Origin: CAVYXA01 sp963846775
GTDB lineage: Bacteria; Verrucomicrobiota; Verrucomicrobiia; Chthoniobacterales; UBA10450
Direction of reading: 5' to 3'
Length of the DNA stretch: 64,000 nt
Assembly: GCA_963846775.1 (NCBI GenBank)
Contig: CAWJXB010000006.1
Coordinates: 2,170,001 to 2,234,000, forward strand
Shown: in pieces, positions 18,519 to 27,332 of the stretch
How positions within the stretch are numbered: the stretch's first letter is position 1
Layout of the letters: every line of letters starts with the position of its first letter
Notes under the pieces: generated by a model
The model's database searches: none
Told to the model about the DNA's origin: nothing
What the model saw: the letters and a program-made list of their open reading frames with translations, nothing else
Translations under genes and position numbers: made by a program

Positions 18519-20396
18519 TTAGGTGGAACCATTATGTTGTAAGATATTCTTGTTAAGCCAAATAGATATGATCGAGATATCAGCCGGCGTAATACCGCCG
18601 ATCCGTGACGCTTGGCCGAGGGATCTGGGCTTAATGCTCGTCAGTTTTTGCCGCGTCTCCGAGCGCAGCCCGGCGATTTCGGAATAATCGAATCCATCGG
18701 GAATCGATTGGTTTTGCCGACGCTGGAGTTGTCGATTCTGCTGTTCCTGCCGAGCGGTGTAGCCTTCGTATTTGAAATCAGTCTCGATGATTTCCCAAAT
18801 TTCCGGCGGGACGAGCGAAACAATTTCCAATGGCAGATCTTCGACCGAAAACTCCGGGCGCCTAAACAACTGCGCGACCGGGACACCGCGGATTTTCGTT
18901 TCGGCCGCGACCGAACGCGCCCGATCGAGAAGCTCCATTTTCCGTTGGAACCGGTCCCAACGGAATTGACCAATGAGGCCAGCATCGAACGCAGGTCTCG
19001 TCAACCGTTGATCGGCGTTGTCCTGGCGCAGAGACAAACGGCCTTCGGCACGGCTGGTAAACATTCGATAAGGCTCCTCGGTTCCCCTGGTTACAAGATC
19101 GTCGATGAGCACGCCTATGTACGCCTCATTTCGGCCGAGCACGAGCGGCGACCGGCCAATTACTTTTAGAGCCGCGTTAGCGCCTGCGATCAACCCTTGG
19201 GCGGCGGCTTCCTCGTAACCAGAAGTTCCGTTGACTTGACCGGCAAAGTAGAGACCGCTAACCAACTTTGTTTCCAATGTCTGGAACAATTGGGTCGGCG
19301 GGAAATAATCGTATTCCACTGCGTACCCCGGCCGCATGATTTCCGCGTTCTCAAGCGCTGGTATCGTGTGGAGAAAACCGAGCTGAACATCCCAAGGCAG
19401 GCTAGTCGAAATACCATTGACGTAATATTCCTCGGTGTGGCGTCCTTCGGGTTCCAAGAACAGCTGATGGGCAGTTTTGTCCGCGAACTTGACCACCTTA
19501 TCTTCGATCGATGGGCAATACCGCGGGCCGGTTCCCTGAATTCGCCCGGCATAAAGCGGGGAGCGATGAAGGTTGGCGCGGATGATCTCGTGGGTTTCGG
19601 CAACGGTCGAAGTTATCCAGCAGGGAAGTTGTTCCACGTGGAACGTTCCATCTGAATGGTAGTTCAATGTAAATAGATCATCGTCCATAACCTTGACGTC
19701 CGAATCGTCAAAGCAGAAACGCGGTGGCGGCTCATCCCCGTTTTGAATCTCGCAACGCGAAAAGTCGATCGAGCGGGCATTAAGCCGACAAGGCGTGCCG
19801 GTCTTGAAGCGCCCGACCTCAAAGCCAATCTCGCGCAGGTTGTCGCTCAAGCTCGAGCTCGCGTCGGCCATTCTTCCACCCGCCTTTGCATTTTCTCCAA
19901 CATGCAGCAGACCTCGTAAAAAAGTGCCAGACGTGATTACCACGCTCAGAGCATGAATTCTCAACCCCAAGTCCGTCTCCACCCCGGTCACCCTTCGATT
20001 CTCGACCAACACACGCGACACGGTCGCTTGCTTCAGATCCAGATTCTCCGCTCGCTCCAAAACAGCCTTCATCCGGAACTGGTAAGCTTTCTTGTCGCAC
20101 TGCACCCGAGGCGCCCGGACCGATGGGCCCTTGGCCCGATTCAACATTCGAAACTGAATGCCGGTGGCATCAGCGTTCAGCCCCATTGCGCCTCCCATTG
20201 CGTCGATCTCGCGAACCATGTGACCTTTGGCCAGCCCGCCTACCGCCGGATTGCACGACATCTGTCCGACCGTGTCGAGATTTTGCGTTAGCATCAATGT
20301 GCGGCCGCCAATTCGTGCTGCCGCCAGCGCCGCTTCAATTCCAGCATGACCGCTCCCAACCACCACGACATCGTACTCTTTTGGAAGCGTAAACAT
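18519..20396 (-). CDS. mnmG: tRNA uridine-5-carboxymethylaminomethyl(34) synthesis enzyme MnmG (GidA)
   Basis: 625 aa FAD protein that works with MnmE to modify U34 of several tRNAs. The FAD site VVVVGSGHAGIEAALAAARIG is at residues 10-30, with the GidA signatures MSCNPAVGGLAKGHMVREIDA and GPSVRAPRVQCDKKAYQ following. The C-terminal helical domain is complete (SIIPD-type IPPDGFDYSEIAGLR). The ATG at 20396 (MFTLPKEYDVVVV) is chosen over a start 25 codons upstream because it matches the normal length. The AT-rich stretch at 20472-20542 upstream may hold the promoter. Confidence 0.95.
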   Translation of the reverse strand: MFTLPKEYDVVVVGSGHAGIEAALAAARIGGRTLMLTQNLDTVGQMSCNPAVGGLAKGHMVREIDAMGGAMGLNADATGIQFRMLNRAKGPSVRAPRVQCDKKAYQFRMKAVLERAENLDLKQATVSRVLVENRRVTGVETDLGLRIHALSVVITSGTFLRGLLHVGENAKAGGRMADASSSLSDNLREIGFEVGRFKTGTPCRLNARSIDFSRCEIQNGDEPPPRFCFDDSDVKVMDDDLFTLNYHSDGTFHVEQLPCWITSTVAETHEIIRANLHRSPLYAGRIQGTGPRYCPSIEDKVVKFADKTAHQLFLEPEGRHTEEYYVNGISTSLPWDVQLGFLHTIPALENAEIMRPGYAVEYDYFPPTQLFQTLETKLVSGLYFAGQVNGTSGYEEAAAQGLIAGANAALKVIGRSPLVLGRNEAYIGVLIDDLVTRGTEEPYRMFTSRAEGRLSLRQDNADQRLTRPAFDAGLIGQFRWDRFQRKMELLDRARSVAAETKIRGVPVAQLFRRPEFSVEDLPLEIVSLVPPEIWEIIETDFKYEGYTARQEQQNRQLQRRQNQSIPDGFDYSEIAGLRSETRQKLTSIKPRSLGQASRIGGITPADISIISIWLNKNILQHNGST

Positions 20397-20542
20397 GTTT
20401 GCCCAAGATTCCTGGCACTTGGTCATTAGCGCAGTGCCCACGCGAACTCTGAATTCCACGCGCCGGCACAACTCTGCATCTGATCAGCAGCACCTATTAG
20501 ATTAGAGTTAGATATAAATATTTGCGTCACAACTATTTATGA

Positions 20543-21328
20543 TTACATAGTTCTTGGTTCTTCCACTCGCTTCTCAGTCTGCTCAACGTCCTTTACCGCA
20601 CGAGAAGCGATTCGGCCGAGCACGATTAATAATAGCAAAGTCGTCACGAATGCTCCGCCCCAAGTCCAATACTCAATCACACGCGGATATTGTTTTCCAC
20701 GAATTATTCTTAAGCTGTATTGCCCCAGCGTGCCGACATAGACGTACAAAAACAAACCTGGAATTCGCCCGAGAGACGCCCAAAGCATGTAGGTGCCAAA
20801 TCGGATTGTTGTTAGGCCGTAAAGATAATTCAGCAGGCTCGTCGGAAAAAGGGGATGCAATTGGCTTAACAAAATGATTTTCCAACCTTCCCGCTTCACT
20901 GCCGGCTCGATCAGGCGCAACGTCTTGTTTTGCGAAAGCCTCTCCCGAAACCACCGGTTAGCGACCCATCGGTTCGAGGCGAACGAAATTGCCGCCGCCA
21001 GAACGTTTCCCGCGAAGACGATCAGAAATCCCCACCACAAACCGAAGAAAAAACCCCCGCCGACGGCAAGAATTCCGCCGGGGAGCAGCAGGATATTGCA
21101 CCCGGCGAAGATGACCGCGTAACAAGCCCCGCCCCAGATGCCCCAGCGCGCCACAGTGGTTCGCAACGTTTCGACTAGATCGACAATCGGAAAAAAGCGC
21201 GACAGAACAGCGATCAGCGCGATCGCACTAACAAACAGCGCGATCTGCCAGTAAATCGCGCGGCGGGATTTTAACACCAGCAGAATTATGCGCGCTTCAA
21301 AGGCCCAGCGCAAATCTAACCAATTCAA
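20543..21328 (-). CDS. TVP38/TMEM64 family membrane protein (SNARE-associated/DedA-like)
   Basis: 261 aa with about six hydrophobic segments. The central GGACYAVIFAGCNILLLPGG, FFFGLWWGFLIVFAGNVLAA and LLSQLHPLFPTSLLNYLYGL are typical of the TVP38/VTT domain, including its two re-entrant helices and conserved arginine/proline residues. Family members are linked to membrane homeostasis and lipid scrambling. The start region is uncertain; other ATGs are available downstream. About 115 bases separate it from metF on the same strand. Confidence 0.8.
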   Translation of the reverse strand: MNWLDLRWAFEARIILLVLKSRRAIYWQIALFVSAIALIAVLSRFFPIVDLVETLRTTVARWGIWGGACYAVIFAGCNILLLPGGILAVGGGFFFGLWWGFLIVFAGNVLAAAISFASNRWVANRWFRERLSQNKTLRLIEPAVKREGWKIILLSQLHPLFPTSLLNYLYGLTTIRFGTYMLWASLGRIPGLFLYVYVGTLGQYSLRIIRGKQYPRVIEYWTWGGAFVTTLLLLIVLGRIASRAVKDVEQTEKRVEEPRTM

Positions 21329-21443
21329 TGGTGATCTTCTGTTCTATGACAAGGAAGAGCGAATCAGACTGATCGACTCCGGAACACCCGTGTCGATCAG
21401 GCACGGACCAGCGCCTGCGATCAGGACCTGCTCAACCCGCTTG

Positions 21444-22385
21444 CTAACGTCGGGGCTCGACGACGTCAGCCTCAATTTGTGCGCCGCCTCGGCGGGGAAT
21501 GCCAAGGCTGTCAAAAATTACGCGCGTGGCATCGGAGCGATTCAGTGTATAAAAGTGAATGCCGGCCACGCTGTTATCCAAGAGGTCATGACATTGTTCC
21601 AATGCAAAATGAACACCGACGCGTTTGACCATTTCGGGATCATTTTCACATCGCTGCAAGGCGCGAATAAGCTTCGCCGGAAACCGTGAGCCAGCCGCCA
21701 GCTCGGCAATACGCTTGAACCCGCCCATCGATGTAACCGGCATAATGCCAGCGATAATTGGAATATTGATGCCGACCAGCGCACAGCGTTCTCGAAAATC
21801 ATAAAAGTCTCGATTATCAAAAAAAAGTTGTGTGACAATGTAGTCGGCACCGGCCTCGACTTTTGCTTTGAAGTGGTCCATTTCCATTAGCCGATTCGGC
21901 GTCGCCGGATGTCCTTCCGGGAATCCGGCTACACCGATTCCGAAACCGCGCGGCTCCGAATGCACGCCGGATTCATTAAATCTCCTGATAAAGTTTACCA
22001 AATCGATCGCGTGTTGGAATGAGTCGCGCGACTTATCATAGATAATATCGCGCGGCCGATCGCCGCCAAGCGCCAGAATGTTTCCGATCCCCGACCTGGC
22101 ATATCGAAGCAGAATTGCTTCCACCTCTTTTTCGTTGTGGCAGACGCACGTTAGATGAGGGATTGGATCCAGCTTGGTTGTGTGTTGGATGCGTTCGACA
22201 AGATCGTGGGTCAGATCTCGAGTCGAACCACCGGCTCCGTATGTAACGCTGACAAAATGCGGCGTGTACGATTCGAGATCTCTAATCGTTTGGTAGAGAA
22301 CCTCGGCCGCTTCTCGCGTCTTCGGAGGAAAAAACTCAAACGAAAACGTGGGAGACTCCCTGCGCATGATGTCAACGATGTGCAT
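21444..22385 (-). CDS. metF: Methylenetetrahydrofolate reductase [NAD(P)H]
   Basis: 313 aa TIM-barrel flavoprotein that makes 5-methyl-THF for methionine synthesis. FSFEFFPPK carries the catalytic glutamate (E17), followed by SVTYGAGGSTRD, HLTCVCHN and the LALGGDRPRD loop that contacts the flavin and folate. GVAGFPEGHP and GADYIVTQLFFD are also canonical. Either ATG at 22385 or one at codon 7 could be the start. The 487-bp gap upstream separates it from the divergent dus gene. Confidence 0.94.
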   Translation of the reverse strand: MHIVDIMRRESPTFSFEFFPPKTREAAEVLYQTIRDLESYTPHFVSVTYGAGGSTRDLTHDLVERIQHTTKLDPIPHLTCVCHNEKEVEAILLRYARSGIGNILALGGDRPRDIIYDKSRDSFQHAIDLVNFIRRFNESGVHSEPRGFGIGVAGFPEGHPATPNRLMEMDHFKAKVEAGADYIVTQLFFDNRDFYDFRERCALVGINIPIIAGIMPVTSMGGFKRIAELAAGSRFPAKLIRALQRCENDPEMVKRVGVHFALEQCHDLLDNSVAGIHFYTLNRSDATRVIFDSLGIPRRGGAQIEADVVEPRR

Positions 22386-22872
22386 GATTCGAGTGGTTAC
22401 TTTCGCTCCTGATGCGACGCTGGGTCAACTGACCGAGCACCTTTCCGGCCAATCATTTAGCATGACTACCGCCGCGGCTGGCCAGCGCAACTTGTCGTCG
22501 ATGCCCAAAGCGAAACTGCTTGCGGCAACTGTAATCAGAGTTTTCACATGCCCCCGCTATCAAACGCCTGCTCAGTAAAAAGCGAACAAGTCCGAATAAT
22601 GTTAAATAACTTTGGTTCCTTTTACATCAGCGCGTTTTCTCCGCCAAAACTATCGATGTTATTCACCGCGTTTTGGAGACAGCCTACTGCTGCGAAATTA
22701 AGAATGCTCATCACTGTTATTCGCACCTAGAAGGTGAAGAATATGACGCGGGAAATTAAAGAATCATTATCAGTATTGTGAAGAACACTACCGCTTCGCT
22801 TGAGAGCACGTGCGGGCAGGCGACAATTATGTTCCAGTGCGCCGATACCGATTTTGTGAGAGAATATGGCGT
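22386..22872. other. 487-bp gap between divergent metF and dus
   Basis: The part next to dus (22580-22860) is visibly more AT-rich. A 40-codon minus-strand frame (22425-22547, GTG start, MKTLITVAASSFALGIDD...) is preceded by a G-rich box. I looked for a SAM, SAH or THF riboswitch upstream of metF and found no convincing consensus. Both promoters must lie here, but none is clear. Confidence 0.4.
22425..22547 (-). CDS. Possible 40-aa small protein upstream of metF
   Basis: A GTG-initiated frame reading MKTLITVAASSFALGIDDK and ending PERCSVS. A GGGGG run four bases before the start could serve as a ribosome binding site, and it lies 39 bases from the metF start on the same strand. It could be a leader peptide, a gene remnant or chance. 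No family is recognised. Confidence 0.22.
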   Translation of the reverse strand: MKTLITVAASSFALGIDDKLRWPAAAVVMLNDWPERCSVS

Positions 22873-23958
22873 ATGAACACTGGGCTGCCATGGTTTGATG
22901 AAGGGTTTCCGCTTTATCTCGCACCAATGGCAGGGGTGTCTGACAAGATTTTTCGGCAGCTCTGTAAGGAGTACGGGGCCGATGTTTTAACGACCGAGTT
23001 TGTTTCGGCGGAAGGAGTTTTTCGGCGGAACGAACGGACGCGTAAGTATCTCGATTTTGAGGAGATTGAGCGCCCGATTGGCGTCCAACTCTTCGGGGCT
23101 AATGCCGAGCACATGGCCGAAGCAGCGAAACGAGTGGTTGATTGGGTCTCCCCCGATTTTATCGATCTCAATTTTGGTTGCCCGGTCAATAAGATCGTCT
23201 GCAAGAATGGCGGCTCGGCTTTGCTGAAGGATTGCCCGGCGCTCCAGCGCATCGCGAAAACGGTTGTGAGCGCGGTCGAGCCCATGCCGGTTACGGCGAA
23301 GATTCGTATCGGCTGGGACGCGGATTCAATTAACGCAGTCCGTGTGGCCGGAATTCTAGTCGATGCTGGAATCGCGGCGATTACCGTCCACGGCCGAACC
23401 CGTGCCCAGGGCTATTCCGGTGAAGCGGATTGGGACATGATTGGCGAAGTCGCTGCCGCTGTTTCTGTCCCGGTAATTGGCAACGGCGATCTTTCCGGTG
23501 CGGCTGTGATCACGAAACGCCGGTGCGAAACCGGAATTGCCGGCGCCATGATCGGGCGCGCGGCAATGAGCGCGCCGTGGATTTTTCAGCAAACGAAACA
23601 ATTCTTCGCAACCGGCGAGATTGTCGATGCTCCCGAGCTGTCTCAGCGATGGAACCTGATTCAGCGTCATTGTGAGCTCGCTGTGCGCGAGTGGGGCGTG
23701 GAAGATTTGGCTATTCGCTCGATGCGGGCGCGCCTGATGGCGTATTCAAAATCGATGCCGGAAGCGAAACGATTGCGCGAAAAATTTTCGCATGTGTCGT
23801 CGCTGGCGGAGATTGAGGCGATTGCGCACGAAAATTTGTCAAGCAAAACACCTGTAGGGGGAACTGACCGTTTCCCGTGTCTGGAATCTCGCGAAGCGGT
23901 CAACGCCGAAAGTGTCAGGGGTGACAACTTCCCCTACAGTTACGCCAGCACGTCATGA
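22873..23958 (+). CDS. dusB: tRNA-dihydrouridine synthase (DusB-like)
   Basis: 361 aa flavin enzyme that reduces uridines in the tRNA D-loop. LYLAPMAGVSDKIFRQLC binds FMN, IDLNFGCPVNKIVCKNGGSALLKD holds the catalytic cysteine and its loop, and ITVHGRTRAQGYSGEADWD follows. All match Dus enzymes. ATG 22873 (MNTGLPWFDEGFPLYL) is preferred over a start 21 codons upstream. The last 35 or so residues are translated from a repeat (23852-23939) that supplies the tail, and the stop overlaps the next gene (ATGA). Confidence 0.92.
   Translation: MNTGLPWFDEGFPLYLAPMAGVSDKIFRQLCKEYGADVLTTEFVSAEGVFRRNERTRKYLDFEEIERPIGVQLFGANAEHMAEAAKRVVDWVSPDFIDLNFGCPVNKIVCKNGGSALLKDCPALQRIAKTVVSAVEPMPVTAKIRIGWDADSINAVRVAGILVDAGIAAITVHGRTRAQGYSGEADWDMIGEVAAAVSVPVIGNGDLSGAAVITKRRCETGIAGAMIGRAAMSAPWIFQQTKQFFATGEIVDAPELSQRWNLIQRHCELAVREWGVEDLAIRSMRARLMAYSKSMPEAKRLREKFSHVSSLAEIEAIAHENLSSKTPVGGTDRFPCLESREAVNAESVRGDNFPYSYASTS
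23852..23939. repeat. Inverted REP pair inside the 3' end of dus
   Basis: CTGTAGGGG at 23852-23860 and CCCCTACAG at 23931-23939 are perfect inverted copies and lead into related GAACTGACC / TGACAACTT text. The same CTGTAGGGGAAACTGACAG-type element occurs at 30.15 kb. Here it lies within the reading frame. Confidence 0.6.
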
Positions 23959-24326
23959 CGACGGAAACACCGACGGTGAATTACAAGATCGGGAACGAAC
24001 GCCTGGTTCGCGTGAGCGAAAAGGCGGCGCAGAAACTGGCTTCGTTGCTGGAGGAGAAAGGCAAACCGGATGGCGCGCTGCGATTGGCCGTGGTGGGCGG
24101 CGGTTGTTCCGGCCTGCAATACACCATGGACTTGGTCGATGGCCCGAAAGAGCGCGACATCATGGTTCCGACGTCCAATGTGAAGCTGGTTGTCGATCCT
24201 AAAAGCGCGCTCTTCGTTAGTGGCTCGGTTTTGGACTACAGCGACGATTTGCAAAAAGGCGGGTTCAAAGTCACCAACCCAAACGCCGTTGCCCATTGCT
24301 CCTGTGGCGAAAGTTTTGCCGTGTAA
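23955..24326 (+). CDS. IscA/ErpA-type iron-sulfur cluster assembly protein
   Basis: 123 aa A-type carrier that hands Fe-S clusters to apoproteins. The three conserved cysteines are present: GGGCSGLQY (about residue 54) and HCSCGESF near the C-terminus (about 116 and 118). The N-terminus is slightly long. It overlaps dus by ATGA. Whether it is ErpA, IscA or SufA cannot be decided from sequence alone. Confidence 0.9.
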   Translation: MTTETPTVNYKIGNERLVRVSEKAAQKLASLLEEKGKPDGALRLAVVGGGCSGLQYTMDLVDGPKERDIMVPTSNVKLVVDPKSALFVSGSVLDYSDDLQKGGFKVTNPNAVAHCSCGESFAV

Positions 24327-24384
24327 ACGGAGCTTGCGCCCGCTGTCTTTTTCTGGGCATGATCGGGTCAACTAAGGAGTTTTT

Positions 24385-24981
24385 ATGACAGCAACACGCA
24401 TTCTTTTAGCAGGAATTCTCGGCGGCATCGCCATGTTCATCTGGAGTTTCATCGCGCACGATTTATTGCCACTCGGCGAAATGGGCATTCGCCAGTTTCA
24501 GAATGAAGACACAATGCTCGACGCTCTGAAAACAAATCTCGATGGCGCAAACGGTCTTTACCACTTTCCGGGATTCCAGGTCGGCCCAAATGCCACGCGC
24601 CAGGAGAAACAAGATGCCATGAAGCGGGCAATGGAGAAAGCCGCCAGCGGTCCGTCTGGAATATTGCTCTATCATCCAAGCCGGGAGTTTTCATTCGGTA
24701 AATTGCTCGGCGTTGAGTTCGTCACTGAAGTTGTCGAAGCCATTATCGTCGTCTTGCTTCTCGCTCAGACGAGGATCGAAAGTTTCTTCGGTCGCGTCAG
24801 TTTCGTCTTCTTTGCCGGAGTTCTCGCGGCCATAGCCACCAACGTCCCCTACTGGAATTGGTACGGCTTCCCGAAAAGATACACAGCCGCCTACATGTTC
24901 ATTCAAATGGTCGCTTTCCTCATCGTCGGCATCATCGCTGCTCTCACGCTCGGAAAACGCAGCGCAATGCGTACCGCCTGA
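24385..24981 (+). CDS. Conserved membrane protein of unknown function
   Basis: 198 aa with an N-terminal membrane helix (ILLAGILGGIAMFIWSFIAHDLLP), a soluble stretch of about 75 residues, then three more helices (about 115-135, 140-160, 170-190). A good AAGGAG box precedes the ATG. The pattern is like small DUF-type membrane proteins of soil bacteria; no function is proposed. It is 58 bases after the IscA-like gene. Confidence 0.6.
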   Translation: MTATRILLAGILGGIAMFIWSFIAHDLLPLGEMGIRQFQNEDTMLDALKTNLDGANGLYHFPGFQVGPNATRQEKQDAMKRAMEKAASGPSGILLYHPSREFSFGKLLGVEFVTEVVEAIIVVLLLAQTRIESFFGRVSFVFFAGVLAAIATNVPYWNWYGFPKRYTAAYMFIQMVAFLIVGIIAALTLGKRSAMRTA

Positions 24982-25158
24982 AAATCACTCGGAACAACGC
25001 GACAATTACTGGGATTTCGGTTCGCCGTTGAGATACCGCATTTGTTTCGCGCCTGGTCGTTCCTCGATCAACTCGCTATAGAAACCGTGTGGAAATAAGT
25101 CAGCTTCGCTATTCCAAAAAGCCGCCCCATGTTGTTGCGGTAACGAAAATAGGCCTGC
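24982..25158. other. Gap with a weak minus-strand frame
   Basis: 177 bases. A 63-codon minus-strand frame (25197 to 25006, middle part LPQQHGAAFWNSEADLF) overlaps the start of the MBL gene. It could be the tail of an old gene but is not strong enough to call. Confidence 0.25.
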
Positions 25159-26061
25159 TTGAAGATTCACATTTTGGACACGCGACAACTCGGGCATCCC
25201 GGAATCGTGGCGGCGACCGCGCTCGAGACCGACGATGGTGTCGCGCTATTCGACACCGGCCCGGAGTCGACGTTCGACAACGTGATCGTCGATCTTCGCA
25301 AAGCTGGCTTTGAGCCTAACGACGTCCACCATGTCTTTGTCAGCCATATTCATTTCGATCACGCCGGCGCGGCCTGGCGATTCGCCAGGCTTGGATCGAC
25401 CATCTATGTGCATCCGCGCGGCGCGCCGCATCTCATCGATCCGGCGAAACTGATTGAATCCGCGAAGCGCATTTTCGGCAACGAAATGGAGCGGCTTTGG
25501 GGGAAAATCGAGCCCGTCCCGGCTGAGTGCGTTAAGATTTTGGAGGACAACGAGGTCGTGCGCCTGCCGCCGTTTGAAATCCGCGCCATCGCCACGCCTG
25601 GCCATGCCAGCCATCATCATGTTTATCACTGGGACGATTGCGTTTTCGGCGGCGACATCGCCGGGGTGCAGATCGGAAACGGGCCGCCGATCCCTCCGTT
25701 TGTTCCACCGGAATTACATGTCGAATCGTGGCGCCAATCGATCGCAAAGATTCGCGCGCTTGACGCCGCCTGCCTTTATCTCCCGCATTTCGGAAAAGTT
25801 TCCGGCCCGGTTAACGATCATCTCGACGCCGTGGATGAGCGCGTGAAACGCTGGGCGGAATGGTTTCGCGAAAAAATCCGTGCGGGAGACGGCGAATCGA
25901 AATTAAGATCGACATTCGCCGAGTTGGAACACGCCGAGTTACGCGCCGGGGGCGCAAGTGAATCGGAGGTGGAAGGGTATGAAGCCGCCGATCCGAGCTA
26001 CATGGCCGTCAGCGCGTCATTGCGCTACTGGAAGAAATATCACCCGGAAGCGGTTGCGTAG
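25159..26061 (+). CDS. MBL-fold metallo-hydrolase
   Basis: 300 aa. The zinc motif HxHxDH is in VSHIHFDHAGAA (about residue 64), preceded by ALFDTGPESTFDN and followed by TPGHASHHHVYHW and FGGDIAGV, which supply the remaining metal ligands. This is the glyoxalase-II/lactonase branch of the superfamily. The start appears to be TTG at 25159, giving the expected KIHILDT first strand; no ATG fits. The substrate is unknown. Confidence 0.85.
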   Translation: MKIHILDTRQLGHPGIVAATALETDDGVALFDTGPESTFDNVIVDLRKAGFEPNDVHHVFVSHIHFDHAGAAWRFARLGSTIYVHPRGAPHLIDPAKLIESAKRIFGNEMERLWGKIEPVPAECVKILEDNEVVRLPPFEIRAIATPGHASHHHVYHWDDCVFGGDIAGVQIGNGPPIPPFVPPELHVESWRQSIAKIRALDAACLYLPHFGKVSGPVNDHLDAVDERVKRWAEWFREKIRAGDGESKLRSTFAELEHAELRAGGASESEVEGYEAADPSYMAVSASLRYWKKYHPEAVA

Positions 26062-26281
26062 AAAATGATAGGGACGGGGTGCCGAGCCGTCCACATCGGG
26101 CGTCCACGATCCGGCGCGCCCGGCCCGCCTCGCCTTTCCGCAGCGATTCAGGGACCAAGTCGCCCACCGGCCCTAGAGCGGAGCCGCGAAGGTTTTATCA
26201 ATGTCTCATAACCAGCGGCACCTGGGTCGCACCGCCCTGGCTTGCACGCGTTCTGCTATTGGTAGTGAGATTCGACGTGAT

Positions 26282-26815
26282 ATGCCTCAACGAGTCGATC
26301 AAGAAATATTCGAGCGGCTCTTGCCTCTGGCCGGTCAATGGGCCAAGGCGCAGGAGGAACTGATTCTCGCCTACGGCCATTCCCTTTCGGCGCGACAATC
26401 ATCGGATGCATTTCAGGTGGGCGTGCAAAATTGGGGACGAATTCGCCTGCTGATTGTCGATCGTATCCCGATGCCGGATCACGCGGAATTGGCCGAAGTC
26501 GCAGCGCGCACGCAAATCCTGACCCCGGCATCGCGCGCATTCACGTTGGGCTATGGCATCATCGTTCGCGCGGATTCCTGGGGCGACCGCGAATTGCTGC
26601 TGCACAATTTTGTTCACGTTGCCCAATGCGAGCGTGCTGGCGGACTTGAACAATGGGTCCGCGAATATTTATCTGATCGACTAACGTGCGGCGATTTCAG
26701 TCTCGGGAACTTTGAAAACGAAGCACGCTCGATCGCGCGTGAGATTTGCACCCGGGAAATCGCCACGACAGGCGCACCGCCCGCCTCGGCAACCGGAGGG
26801 GTTGCCCTACAATAA
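26282..26815 (+). CDS. Unknown protein with a degenerate HExxH-like motif
   Basis: 177 aa if begun at ATG 26282 (MPQRVDQEIFERLLPLAGQW). The sequence RELLLHNFVHVAQCERAGG, followed about 33 residues later by FENEARSIA, has the layout of small zinc-metalloprotease-like proteins (HExxH plus a downstream EA). Here the motif is H108-N-F-V-H112, so the catalytic glutamate is replaced. It may be an inactive relative. The last 15 or so residues come from a REP-like hairpin (26788-26806) that supplies the tail and stop. Confidence 0.5.
   Translation: MPQRVDQEIFERLLPLAGQWAKAQEELILAYGHSLSARQSSDAFQVGVQNWGRIRLLIVDRIPMPDHAELAEVAARTQILTPASRAFTLGYGIIVRADSWGDRELLLHNFVHVAQCERAGGLEQWVREYLSDRLTCGDFSLGNFENEARSIAREICTREIATTGAPPASATGGVALQ
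26788..26806. repeat. REP-like hairpin GGCAACC-GGAGG-GGTTGCC
   Basis: A perfect 7-bp stem with a 5-nt loop followed by CTACAATAA, lying in the 3' end of the preceding reading frame and giving its stop codon. Confidence 0.5.
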
Positions 26816-26850
26816 TTCGGTATTCGAATTCGGATTTCCCAGCCAGAGAT

Positions 26851-27228
26851 CTACACTTCCTCCGGGCCGACGACGAGATGGATCACGCCGGCGGGATCGG
26901 AAATCCAGAAGCCGTTGAAGTCTTCGCGCAATTGCTCGACTTCATCCCGGCGCGGGACGCTGTGCACGCGCAGGTATGCCGCCGCCGCTTCCGTGTCGTT
27001 TGTTTCGATCTCCAGCCAGATGTCGGGATGGCTCAAGTTCGGCACCTTGTCGATCCAGAGCCGGTTTGGACCGAATTGAAAAATGCAGCCCTCAGGGGTT
27101 TCCTCGATCAGCGGCAGTCCAAGCGTGTCGCGATAGAACCCTATCGTTTGATCGTAAGTGTGATGCGGACATTTAATGGCAATATTCGCACCGCCAGAGA
27201 ATTGCGGACCCTCAAGTTTGGCAACCAT
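26851..27228 (-). CDS. VOC (glyoxalase/bleomycin-resistance) family protein
   Basis: 125 aa, a two-module VOC domain. Visible are the first module (ANIAIKCPHHTYDQTIGFYRDTLGLPLIEETPEG) and the second (IWLEIETNDTEAAAAYL ending in GFWISDPAGVIHLVV). Such proteins bind a metal and act on small molecules or sequester them. The substrate is unknown. It stands alone between repeat-rich gaps. Confidence 0.82.
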   Translation of the reverse strand: MVAKLEGPQFSGGANIAIKCPHHTYDQTIGFYRDTLGLPLIEETPEGCIFQFGPNRLWIDKVPNLSHPDIWLEIETNDTEAAAAYLRVHSVPRRDEVEQLREDFNGFWISDPAGVIHLVVGPEEV

Positions 27229-27332
27229 GGGAAATGGTAATGACGAAAACCGAATGACGAAATTCGAATTAATGACGAACGACGAAGCTCGAACTCCGCT
27301 CGCTTGGTGGTTGGTGCTTCTTCATTACTCCA
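27229..27332. repeat. Dispersed-repeat text between VOC gene and fumC
   Basis: The stretch tgacgaaattcgaattaatg and neighbouring ttcgaac words belong to the same low-complexity repeat style as 190-260 and 2101-2241. No gene is seen here. Confidence 0.4.

Noticed and set aside
22386..22800. Possible riboswitch (SAM, SAH or THF) upstream of metF
   Set aside because: No recognisable core motif or pairing could be found by eye; a covariance-model search would decide.
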